A DNA stretch of 48,637 bases. Source: an uncultured Eubacteriales bacterium. GTDB taxonomy: Bacteria; Bacillota; Clostridia; Christensenellales; Aristaeellaceae. The notes beneath the pieces were generated by a model that saw only the letters and a list, made by a program, of their open reading frames with translations, did no database searches and had not been told where the DNA came from. Where the stretch lies: the NCBI GenBank assembly GCA_900542445.1, contig UQNN01000017.1, forward strand, positions 1 through 48,637. Direction: 5' to 3'. The translations under genes were made by a program, and so were the position numbers. Of the stretch, positions 42,792 through 48,637 are shown in pieces (position 1 is the first letter of the stretch; every line of letters starts with the position of its first letter).

Positions 42792-44165
42792 ATGACCAAG
42801 GATTTGACGCAGGGATCGCCTGTCCGCTTGATTCTCGGCTTTGCTTTGCCGCTTTTGGCCGGCATGCTGTTTCAACAGCTGTATAATCTGGTCGATACGC
42901 TGATCGTCGGCCGTTTTCTGGGCATGGAGGCGCTCGCGGGCGTGGGCGCGACAGGTTCGATCAATTTTCTGGTGCTGGGTTTCTGCATGGGCATCTGTTC
43001 GGGTTTTGCCATTCCGGTGGCGCAACAGTTCGGCGCGCACGAGGAAAGCCGTATGCGCGAGTTTGTCTCCAACGGCACATGGCTGTCCATCGTGTTTGCG
43101 GCGGTGATGACCGTGCTGACAGTGGTATACTGTGCGGATATTCTGCGGCTGATGAACACGCCGGAGGATTGCTTTGATCAGGCTTACAATTATATCGTGG
43201 TGATATTTGCGGGCATTCCGTTCACATTCCTGTATAATCTGCTCTCCGGCTGGCTGCGTTCGCTGGGCGACAGCAAAACGCCGCTGTTTTTCCTGGTGCT
43301 GTCTTCGGTGCTCAATGTCATTCTGGATTTGGCGTTCATCCTGATTTTCAAGCTGGGCGTGTTTGGCGCGTCGCTGGCGACGGTGCTCAGCCAGGCGATT
43401 TCTGGCATGCTCTGCCTGCTGTTTATCGCAGTGAAGGTGCCGATTCTGCATATTACGCGGGAGGAATGGCGGCCGCAGTCAAAGCGGATGATCGAACTAT
43501 GCGCTTATGGCGTGCCGATGGGCCTGCAATATTCCATTACGGCAATCGGCAGCGTGATTTTGCAGGTCGCAGTCAATTCGCTTGGCTCTCTGTCCGTTGC
43601 GGCGGTGACGGCGGCCAGTAAGGTACTGAATTTCCTGGCCTGTCCGTTTGACGCGCTCGGCTCGACAATGGCGACTTACGGCGCGCAGAACGTCGGCGCG
43701 AGCCGTTATGACCGATTGAATAAGGGCATCTATTCCGCGTCGCTGATGGGCTTCGGGTACTCGTTGCTGGCGCTCGCGATTGCGTGGTTCTTCGGACGTT
43801 CGCTGACCGGGTTGTTTGTTTCTGGCGACAGCAGCGCGCAGCTGGTGGAGCTGGCGCAGACGTATATGGTGACAAACGTGATTGCCTATCCGCTGTTGAC
43901 ATTGGTCAATGTCGTGCGCTTCATGATTCAGGGCATGGGCTTTTCAATGTTTGCGATTCTCGCCGGCGTGATGGAAATGATTGCGCGCAGCCTTGCAGGT
44001 GTGTTTCTTGTGCCTGCGCTGGGCTTTTTCGGCGCGGCGCTCGGCAGTCCGCTGGCGTGGGTCGCGGCGGATATCTTCCTTGTTCCGGCGTATTTCCGGT
44101 GCCGCCGCGTGCTGATGAGTCAGTCGCACCATCTGCATGTGAAAGCGGAAGAGGGAGAGCTGTAA
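42792..44165 (+). CDS. MATE-family multidrug exporter
   Basis: A 457-residue membrane protein with about 12 helices in two related halves, exporting drugs or metabolites in exchange for Na+ or H+. The first half has GFALPLLAGMLFQQLYNLVD and TLIVGRFLGMEALAGVGATG, the standard MATE start. The second half opens LCAYGVPMGLQYSITAIGSV. ATG at 42792 follows GAGGGAGA; the upstream frame lies before the transcript leader and is rejected. Length is typical (about 450). It has its own promoter and terminator. Substrate unknown. Confidence 0.93.
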   Translation: MTKDLTQGSPVRLILGFALPLLAGMLFQQLYNLVDTLIVGRFLGMEALAGVGATGSINFLVLGFCMGICSGFAIPVAQQFGAHEESRMREFVSNGTWLSIVFAAVMTVLTVVYCADILRLMNTPEDCFDQAYNYIVVIFAGIPFTFLYNLLSGWLRSLGDSKTPLFFLVLSSVLNVILDLAFILIFKLGVFGASLATVLSQAISGMLCLLFIAVKVPILHITREEWRPQSKRMIELCAYGVPMGLQYSITAIGSVILQVAVNSLGSLSVAAVTAASKVLNFLACPFDALGSTMATYGAQNVGASRYDRLNKGIYSASLMGFGYSLLALAIAWFFGRSLTGLFVSGDSSAQLVELAQTYMVTNVIAYPLLTLVNVVRFMIQGMGFSMFAILAGVMEMIARSLAGVFLVPALGFFGAALGSPLAWVAADIFLVPAYFRCRRVLMSQSHHLHVKAEEGEL

Positions 44166-44180
44166 GGTATTTTGCGCGGG

Positions 44181-44213
44181 AAATGCGAAAAAGAGCATTT
44201 CTCGCATTTTTTT
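44181..44213 (+). terminator. Terminator after the MATE gene
   Basis: AAATGCGA pairs with TCGCATTT over 13 bases, then a T-run. Confidence 0.75.
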
Positions 44214-44225
44214 GCAAAAAAAGGA

Positions 44226-44254
44226 TTGACAAGTGTGCCGATCTCCGATATAAT
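44226..44254 (+). promoter_or_regulatory. Consensus promoter of tRNA-Ser
   Basis: TTGACA (44226-44231), a 17-base spacer and TATAAT (44249-44254), a perfect match to the vegetative consensus, 31 bases before the tRNA. Confidence 0.92.
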
Positions 44255-44285
44255 AGGTTTCGCTGATTGAGCAGCGGCCAATGTT

Positions 44286-44376
44286 GGAGAGTTGGCTGAG
44301 TGGTCTAAGGCGCACGACTGGAAATCGTGTGTGCGTTGATAGCGCACCTAGGGTTCAAATCCCTAACTCTCCGCCA
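44286..44376 (+). tRNA. tRNA-Ser(GGA)
   Basis: A 91-base class II tRNA. The acceptor GGAGAGT pairs with ACTCTCC, the anticodon arm is CACGA/TCGTG around CTGGAAA (anticodon GGA, reading UCC and UCU), the long variable arm is TGCG..CGCA-like, the T-loop has GGTTCAAATCC, and CCA is encoded. The 3' 66 bases are repeated exactly at 48472-48537. The integrative element therefore entered here and its own copy of the 3' part completes this gene. Confidence 0.95.
44311..44376 (+). repeat. attL, 66-bp direct repeat in the intact tRNA-Ser
   Basis: Identical over 66 bases to 48472-48537, from CGCACGACTG to the encoded CCA. The bases on both sides differ (G/A on the left, G/A on the right), so 66 is the exact length. 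It includes the anticodon arm, variable arm, T-arm and acceptor end. Confidence 0.93.
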
Positions 44377-44404
44377 GTAAGGCAAAGGCGATACCATCGC
44401 CAAA

Positions 44405-44441
44405 CCCCTTGAAGTGTTCGAGACTTCAAGGGGCTTTTTTT
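44405..44441 (+). terminator. Terminator downstream of tRNA-Ser
   Basis: CCCCTTGAAGT pairs perfectly with ACTTCAAGGGG over seven bases, then C and seven Ts. It belongs to the element and shields its genes from the strong tRNA promoter. Confidence 0.9.
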
Positions 44442-44442
44442 G

Positions 44443-44649
44443 TCAGTACAGAAAAAAGCCCCCGTCCTCCTTCCCGGAATCCTCGAAGGAATCCATGAAT
44501 TTCTCCAACGAATCACAAACCGCTTCTGTGGTGGTGTAGCCGTGTTGCGCGCAGAAATCCTTCAAGCGCTCGTACAGCTCATTCGGGAGCCGTGCGCCAA
44601 TGCTTCTCGTGTGCTGGGTCTGGATAGACCATTTTCGTTTGTTTTCCAT
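44443..44649 (-). CDS. Ribbon-helix-helix regulator of the element
   Basis: A 68-residue protein. ATG at 44649 follows AAGGAGTG by seven bases. After MENKRKWSIQTQHTRSIGAR the pattern LPNELYERLKDFCAQHGYTT followed by TEAVCDSLEKFM fits a CopG/Arc-like strand-helix-helix DNA binder; the tail is acidic. Three copies of CATGTTC(T/A)ACAC cover its promoter and start codon, as expected for autorepression. In plasmids such proteins control copy number or antitoxin operons, but no partner gene is clear. Confidence 0.75.
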   Translation of the reverse strand: MENKRKWSIQTQHTRSIGARLPNELYERLKDFCAQHGYTTTEAVCDSLEKFMDSFEDSGKEDGGFFLY

Positions 44650-44712
44650 GTTCAACACTCCTTCCGGGCATGTTCTACACACCCACGCCCAGTATAAGGC
44701 CATGTTCTACAC
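44647..44712. promoter_or_regulatory. Three operator repeats of the ribbon-helix-helix gene
   Basis: CATGTTCAACAC (44647-44658), CATGTTCTACAC (44669-44680) and CATGTTCTACAC (44701-44712) lie 22 and 32 bases apart, about two and three helical turns. They cover the start codon, the leader and the spacer between -35 and -10. Confidence 0.7.
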
Positions 44713-44719
44713 GTGTCAA
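44691..44719 (-). promoter_or_regulatory. Promoter of the ribbon-helix-helix gene
   Basis: On the minus strand, a perfect TTGACA (44719-44714), a 17-base spacer and TATACT (44696-44691). Confidence 0.85.
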
Positions 44720-44949
44720 CCCCCGAAATCGCGTTTTTTCGCCCTTCTGAGCGTTTTTTCGCGTCGAACGTCCCATCATGCCACCACAGCCCGAAAAACG
44801 CGGGAGAGAGGGCAGCCAGGCCGCGAGACGGCAAAACGTCCCCCGCGCGCCGCCGCCAGAGCGCGGCAAGGCCGGGGCCACTGTGCTAAAGCCGCCCACA
44901 ACGGCGCGCCGCGTTCAGCGCGTCTCCTCGCTCGTGGGTGTAGCGTGCG

Positions 44950-45366
44950 TCAAAACCGCTCCTGCTCGTCGCCGCCCTGAAAATGACGTGGCGCGCTCGT
45001 GTGGGCTTGACGCTTTGGCCGCGCCCCCGTCCTTTCCTCGCGCATCCGGCGGCGGTCGCGCTGCTGTGGCGTCCTCCCCGGCGTTCTGCGCTGGCGGCAG
45101 GGGTTACGGGCTTTTGCGCGGCGGGCTTGTCGTCTGCGCTGCGGGGGAAATTTGCGCGCGCTCTCGCCCGGTGCGTCCCGCCTTGCGTGCTGGCGGTTGG
45201 CGCGCTCCCCCTGGCGTTCCGCAGCCGAGAGCGCCGCAAACCCCCGCTTCTGGCCAACTGCGCCCGCCCTCCGGCTGTTGCGCCTTGCCGATGGGCTTTT
45301 TCTGCGCTGGCGGCAGGGGCTACGGCGCTCTGCCGCTGCTTCCAGCGCCCCAAACGGGTTTCCCAT
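44950..45366 (-). CDS. Possible Arg-rich protein, 138 residues
   Basis: Begins MGNPFGALEAAAERRSPCRQ and ends HFQGGDEQERF. AAAAAGGAG precedes the ATG by ten bases. It is very rich in Arg, Ala and Gln, like a nucleic-acid-binding tail, and contains two copies of PCRQRR. A 375-codon frame in another phase of the same strand competes with it, so the true reading is unsure. Unrecognised. Confidence 0.3.
   Translation of the reverse strand: MGNPFGALEAAAERRSPCRQRRKSPSARRNSRRAGAVGQKRGFAALSAAERQGERANRQHARRDAPGESARKFPPQRRRQARRAKARNPCRQRRTPGRTPQQRDRRRMREERTGARPKRQAHTSAPRHFQGGDEQERF
45084..45325. repeat. 26-bp direct repeat in the GC-rich region
   Basis: TTCTGCGCTGGCGGCAGGGG followed by (T/C)TACGG-type ends occurs at 45084-45109 and 45300-45325 with one difference, 216 bases (72 codons) apart, so any coding frame is kept between copies. 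Confidence 0.6.
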
Positions 45367-46221
45367 TCGGCCGCAGCTCCTTTTTCCGGCCTGCCAAGGT
45401 ATAATCGACGCTTTAAGGCCGTGCTCGTCCCCGGTGGAGCGTGCCCACCCTGACCCGCCAAGGTCTTGCGCTCGTGCATCCGGGCTTCACGTCCGGCTAT
45501 TGGGGTTCTTGTCCCTGTTGGGCGCGTCTCCCGCTTCGGTCGTGCGTCCATGGTTTCCACGGTTGGTTCCCTTGTTGGTGGTGCCGCGTTCAAACAGGCT
45601 GCTCTCCTTGTCCCTGTGGTTCTTTCTCTCTCTGCGGTGGCCAACGCCGCCGCCAACCCGCCCGCCGTGTCGCGTTCATGAGGGGGGAGCGTGGCGGGCG
45701 TGCCGTCGTCGGCTGCTTTTGTTGTCCCTGCTCTTGCGTCCTTGCTTGCTGGGGCGCTGGCCGCTGCTTTTTTTCGGGCGGCGCGGGTCCCCCGCCGGCC
45801 GCCCCCGCGCTTTTGTTCGTCAGCGTTTGGCGCTTTTGCCGTTGCCGTCGATTTCCGCCGGGCGGCTCGGCGGTGAAAGGCGGATCGCGCCCCGGCAGAC
45901 CCTCCAGCAGATGCCACCCGACACCACGGAGCGCTTCCCACGTACAGGGATACGGGCGATGATTCCCGGCTCGCGCCGGGAATGGGTTGGTCGGCAAATA
46001 CGCTTGTACACAAAAATTTGTGTGCAAAAAGCCCCCGCGCAGTTGAAACCGCACAGGGGCAGAGCTAGAGCCGACAGGATGGGCAATCCTGTCCGCAAAA
46101 CAGGGGCAAAGCGCATAAAATCCCCTGAAATGCCATCAAAAAGCGCCCGCCCTGACCAGAGGCGGGCAAAAAGAGGGATTCTCAATCCCAAACGGCCAGC
46201 AGATCGACCGAAAATGGGCTG

Positions 46222-46455
46222 TCAAATGTCGTCGCGCCGTCGATCGGTGCGGTATGCGTCCGTTCTGCCGCCGCTGGCGGCATAGTAGAGATACCGCCGC
46301 CAACAATCGGCGCAAACGTCGTCAAGTTCTCCTTGGCAAGCCATACGGCAGGCGTAGAAAGCCCCGTCCGGCGGGCACTCGTCCGCCAAAATCATCAACG
46401 CCAGCCTGTACCAGCTCGGAATGGGCGCAGTTGCGCGCCGCTTGCCTGCGCCCAT
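46222..46455 (-). CDS. Cys-rich small protein of the element
   Basis: A 77-residue protein; ATG at 46455 follows GGAGGG by six bases. It contains ADECPP, YACRMAC and DDVCADCWRRYL: five cysteines including a CxxC, which suggests a small zinc-binding fold. I do not recognise the family. It lies 99 bases downstream of the XRE gene on the same strand, so both may be one transcript. Confidence 0.6.
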   Translation of the reverse strand: MGAGKRRATAPIPSWYRLALMILADECPPDGAFYACRMACQGELDDVCADCWRRYLYYAASGGRTDAYRTDRRRDDI

Positions 46456-46554
46456 TCGCCAACCCTCCCGCCACATCAAGCTTGACCTATCAGCCAATAC
46501 CAGTATACGACACGGAAAGCCGAAAGGCAAGATTGATTTGACTTTCTTTGTCTT

Positions 46555-46836
46555 TTACAACTGCTTGCGTTCCGCGCCGCCGATCAGCCAATCGAGCGCG
46601 GCCGCCGGATCTACCCGCGCAGCGTCCGCGACGGCCGCCAGCGCGGCCACGTCCGGCAGCGCGTCCCGCGCTGAATTTTCCCAGGCTTGCCACGTGGAGC
46701 GGGCAACCCCGGCCGCCTTCGCGGCCTGTACCTGGCTCAGGTTGCAGAGCTTGCGCCAGTGCTTCAAGCGTCCCTTGATGGTCTGCCGATACTCAGCCAC
46801 CCCCCGGCGGCTGAAAAGCGGCCTTGTCATGTACAT
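46555..46836 (-). CDS. XRE-family helix-turn-helix regulator of the element
   Basis: A 93-residue protein. The start at 46836 follows GGGGAGTG; the ATG two codons later is possible. Residues 20-75 form a Cro/CI-type domain (LKHWRKLCNLSQVQAAKAAG, VARSTWQAWENSARDALPDV). The leader GGAGTGTTGAAC before the start is shared almost exactly with the ribbon-helix-helix gene. The palindrome at 47105-47119 upstream could be its operator. Its probable role is control of the element's excision or replication genes. Confidence 0.8.
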   Translation of the reverse strand: MYMTRPLFSRRGVAEYRQTIKGRLKHWRKLCNLSQVQAAKAAGVARSTWQAWENSARDALPDVAALAAVADAARVDPAAALDWLIGGAERKQL

Positions 46837-47086
46837 GGTTCAACACTCCCCTTGAAAAAATTATCGCGCAATTTGTCGCCGACACGCCGCAGACGGCAAA
46901 AACGGCCTTTTTGCCACTCTTTCAAGCCGTTTCGGCTACTGTATACAGCCCTCTAATTTGCCGTCAACTTTCAAAACCCTGCAAAAACCAGCGCAGCAGC
47001 GCCCCCGATCTGCGCCGCAGCGGGGCGAAAAGATGCAAGTTTGGCGTTCTATCCTGCATCTTTCAAGGCCGCCGCGCCTACCCGGT

Positions 47087-47221
47087 CAATTTGGCCGGAT
47101 AGACTAGTAGCAGCTACTAATCTCAAAGTATATAGTATACGTATGTAGTATAGGCGGACATTTTGACCGGGTTATAATCCGGCCATTTTGGCCGGATTGT
47201 CTGGACAATTTGACCGGATAG
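47087..47221. other. Iteron region, candidate replication origin
   Basis: Four copies of a C(A/T)TTTG(G/A)CCGG-type repeat: 47087-47102, 47159-47173, 47184-47199 and 47206-47221, all in the same direction. The last three are 25 and 22 bases apart, about two helical turns. They overlap the end of the RepA_N-like gene, whose tail they encode. AT-rich DNA with repeated AGTATA (47125-47153) lies between the first and second copies and could be the melting site. A stem AAGATGCA/TGCATCTT (47030-47062) lies just left. The remainder of 46837-47086 shows nothing else. Confidence 0.65.
47105..47119. promoter_or_regulatory. Palindromic operator candidate
   Basis: TAGTAGC-A-GCTACTA, perfect seven-base arms around one base, lying between iterons one and two and upstream of the XRE gene. 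Size and symmetry suit an XRE dimer. Confidence 0.55.
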
Positions 47222-47570
47222 GGGACGACTTCAAGGCGTCCATGATACCATAATGCAAAAAATATCGGTTTGCGCCCTTGTACGTCGCTTTTCGCCACCA
47301 GACAAGGTTGTCCGCGTTGAGCACGGCAAGAGAACGGCGGATTGTTCTCTCGCTGACGCCAATGGTTTCTGCCAACTCTTCATGGGTGAAGATACAGTAG
47401 ACCTGTTTTTCAACCGGGTCATACCACTGAGACCCGGCAGGGTCTCCGATGAGATTGTAATTGCTAAGCCGAATCCGGTCATACAGTAAACCGACAACTG
47501 CGCGAGTAACCAAATCCATCCCCGCGAAAATGCCCTGTGGCAGGGGAACAAGCTGGTATAACTGAGCCAT
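47172..47570 (-). CDS. RepA_N-like replication initiator
   Basis: 132 residues from ATG at 47570 (MAQLYQLVPLPQGIFAG). The segments RAVVGLLYDRIRLSNYN, VYCIFTHEELAETIGVSERT and IRRSLAVLNADNLVWWRKAT follow the pattern of the RepA N-terminal winged-helix domain (a leading YQ-P strand, a DR-x-LS helix, then an E-L-x-E-x-x-x-x-S helix-turn-helix). Full RepA_N proteins are longer (about 300), so this is a minimal form with DNA-binding domain only. No clear ribosome site is seen. The start lies only 21 bases from the divergent integrase start, so the promoters must reach into each other's genes. The C-terminus is encoded by iterons. Confidence 0.7.
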   Translation of the reverse strand: MAQLYQLVPLPQGIFAGMDLVTRAVVGLLYDRIRLSNYNLIGDPAGSQWYDPVEKQVYCIFTHEELAETIGVSERTIRRSLAVLNADNLVWWRKATYKGANRYFLHYGIMDALKSSPIRSNCPDNPAKMAGL

Positions 47571-47591
47571 AAAACACAGGGGGTAAAAACA

Positions 47592-48455
47592 ATGACTTAC
47601 AAGCAATGGTATCAAGAATACTTGCGCCTGTACAAGCGCAAACTCGCGGAGAAAACCCAAGAAAGCTATACAAGGCTTGATGCGCTCATCTCGCCGATCA
47701 TTGGCACAAAGGAGCTAGAAGCGATCACACCAGACGACATCCAAACGGCCATCATCAGCGCAGAGGAAACAGCCGGATGCAGACAGGCGCAGCTCGTTTA
47801 TACGCTGCTGCATGCGGCATTTCGGCGCGCTGTCCGCAGCGGCCATATCCGACAAAGCCCGGTCGAAGCCGTTGACAAGCCCGATCATGAGGGCAAGCAA
47901 GGCCGCGCCATCGAGGGCGCAGATTGGCAGCTTCTCGCGCCGATCATCCACGAAAGCGTGGCCTTCTCGTTGGCTTGCTTTGCAGGACTGAGGCGCGGGG
48001 AAGTGCTGGGTCTTCGACGCGGAGACATTGACCTTGAAGCCGGATTGATTCGCATCGAGCGGCAGCGTGTCCGTGTTGGCGGCCAGCTCGTCACCGCGCC
48101 GCCGAAGTCTTCCGCAGGTGTGCGCATCGTGCCTATCAGCCCGGAACTTGCGCCAATCCTCACCAAGGCCGTGCGCTATCTGCTTCCAGCCGCCTATCTC
48201 GTCCCAATCTCGCCCGAAACACTCGGACGACGATGGAACACGGCACAAAAGGCAGCGGGCATCAAAGCGCCGTATCGCTTCCACGATCTTCGGCACACAT
48301 ACGCGACCCGGCTCGTGCTGGAGGGCATCAATCTGCGGGTTCTTCAGTACGTCATAGGCCATGCAGACTATCAACTGACCGTCTCCACATACACCCATAT
48401 TGGCGCAGCAGCGGCAAAAATAGAGCTTTCTAGGGTTTATAATTCACTACATTAG
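47592..48455 (+). CDS. int: Tyrosine recombinase (phage-type integrase)
   Basis: A 287-residue integrase that would catalyse recombination between the element and tRNA-Ser. The start follows AGGGGG. Residues 1-80 are a SAM-like core-binding domain (YQEYLRLYKRKLAEKTQESY). The catalytic set is complete: Arg134 (FAGLRRGEVLGL), Lys172, His231 and Arg234 (HDLRHTYATRL), His257 (VIGHADY) and Tyr267 (STYTHIG). It lacks the N-terminal arm-binding domain of the longer 380-residue integrases, so it is a compact form. It lies 16 bases before attR, the standard position. Confidence 0.93.
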   Translation: MTYKQWYQEYLRLYKRKLAEKTQESYTRLDALISPIIGTKELEAITPDDIQTAIISAEETAGCRQAQLVYTLLHAAFRRAVRSGHIRQSPVEAVDKPDHEGKQGRAIEGADWQLLAPIIHESVAFSLACFAGLRRGEVLGLRRGDIDLEAGLIRIERQRVRVGGQLVTAPPKSSAGVRIVPISPELAPILTKAVRYLLPAAYLVPISPETLGRRWNTAQKAAGIKAPYRFHDLRHTYATRLVLEGINLRVLQYVIGHADYQLTVSTYTHIGAAAAKIELSRVYNSLH

Positions 48456-48471
48456 AGCGGCGGAAAAGTAA

Positions 48472-48537
48472 CGCACGACTGGAAATCGTGTGTGCGTTGA
48501 TAGCGCACCTAGGGTTCAAATCCCTAACTCTCCGCCA
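48472..48537 (+). repeat. attR, 66-bp direct repeat of the tRNA-Ser 3' part
   Basis: The exact copy of 44311-44376. It lacks the 5' 25 bases of the tRNA and is preceded by AAAAGTAA instead, so it is not a functional tRNA gene. It is probably the original chromosomal 3' end displaced by integration. Confidence 0.93.
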
Positions 48538-48590
48538 AAAGGCGCTGTCTCAAAATGGCTAAAGCAGGCCATGAGAGGCAGCGCCTTTTT
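48537..48590 (+). terminator. Terminator right of attR
   Basis: AAAAGGCGCTG pairs with CAGCGCCTTTT, extended by CTCA/TGAG, over about 24 bases and ending in a T-run. It is probably the original terminator of the tRNA-Ser gene. The last 45 bases of the window show nothing. Confidence 0.85.
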
Positions 48591-48637
48591 CCGTAACATT
48601 TTTGGGCAAGCGAAAACAGAGTGCAGAAAGAACGGCA

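Larger units (their letters stand above)
44720..46221. other. GC-rich region of unclear coding in the element
   Basis: About 1.5 kb with very high GC content and strong strand bias: the minus strand is purine-rich over 45400-45850, which favours minus-strand coding. Several frames are open and none shows a known domain. They include a minus-strand frame of 375 codons (44886-46013), one of 154 codons (45590-46054) and one of 138 codons (44950-45366, the only one with a strong ribosome site). Perfect stems lie at 45962-45983 (ATTCCCGGC/GCCGGGAAT) and an inverted repeat TGTACACAAA/TTTGTGTGCA at 46005-46026. No relaxase motif is visible. Confidence 0.5.
44311..48537. mobile_element. Integrative element in tRNA-Ser
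   Basis: About 4.2 kb bounded by a perfect 66-bp direct repeat of the tRNA-Ser 3' part. In order it holds a ribbon-helix-helix gene, a GC-rich region of unclear coding, a Cys-rich small gene, an XRE gene, an iteron region, a RepA_N-like gene (all minus strand) and a tyrosine integrase (plus strand) next to the right end. Only the integrase reads toward attR. No relaxase, portal, capsid or conjugation gene is seen. The pair of integrase and replication initiator suggests a plasmid that integrates, or a phage-dependent satellite. Confidence 0.88.

Noticed and set aside
45152..46285. Plus-strand open frame of 377 codons in the integrative element
   Set aside because: Pyrimidine-rich strand, Leu/Pro/Arg composition, no ribosome site and no domain. 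The minus strand is the more likely coding strand.
47184..47221. Iterons as a CRISPR-like repeat
   Set aside because: Spacing of 22-25 bases leaves under ten bases between copies, too short for spacers, and the copies overlap a coding end.
44311..48537. Relaxase or conjugation gene in the element
   Set aside because: I searched the minus-strand frames of the GC-rich region for a His-rich relaxase motif and found none.

Overview
The window looks like a chromosome segment of an endospore-forming, Gram-positive Firmicute (Clostridia-like, moderately high GC). The reasons are a spoVT gene, strong AGGAGG-type ribosome sites, YesM/YesN-style two-component pairs, LacI and AraC regulators beside ABC sugar-type transporters, and a radA gene with a classic sigma-A-like promoter. 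No species can be named from sequence alone.

Layout. 1-958 is an AT-rich edge with the tail of a GH114-like glycosidase and a small ribbon-helix-helix gene. 1092-8420 is a membrane-anchored AraC regulator divergent from a binding-protein-dependent ABC operon (binding protein, ATPase, fused permease, second ATPase). 8519-10993 is a decayed mobile-element island: an MFS remnant, two paralogous small genes, a truncated large serine recombinase, and an intact AT-rich gene for an EVE-like plus PD-(D/E)XK nuclease, which is the best defence-system candidate in the window. 11009-14335 holds spoVT, an SH3-like secreted protein, a sirtuin and a PNPOx-family protein. 14444-22979 is a binding protein/histidine kinase/response regulator trio followed by a second ABC operon whose ATPase carries an unusual insertion of about 127 residues. 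23283-29352 holds an altered metallophosphoesterase, radA, an OmpR-type two-component pair and a secreted protein. 29477-38097 is a beta-glucoside locus: GH1 beta-glucosidase, two sugar permeases, binding protein, LacI regulator and a divergent cellobiose phosphorylase. 38240-44165 holds a dipeptidase, a FliB-like protein, small regulators including a LexA/CI-like (S24) repressor switch, and a MATE exporter.

The right end (44311-48537) is a compact integrative element inserted in a tRNA-Ser(GGA) gene. It is bounded by a perfect 66-bp direct repeat that restores the tRNA. It carries a tyrosine integrase, a RepA_N-like replication initiator with iterons overlapping its stop codon, an XRE regulator, a Cys-rich small protein and a ribbon-helix-helix gene with three operator repeats in its promoter. 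No relaxase was recognised, so it reads as an integrating plasmid-like or satellite element.

Between genes there are dispersed clusters of perfect hairpins with three-base loops (near 17.8, 23.1 and 39.3 kb). The hairpin positions are kept while the stem sequences differ, which suggests selection on structure. Working together, the carbohydrate genes import beta-glucosides and split them by hydrolysis or phosphorolysis, and the two other ABC operons have dedicated sensory regulators.
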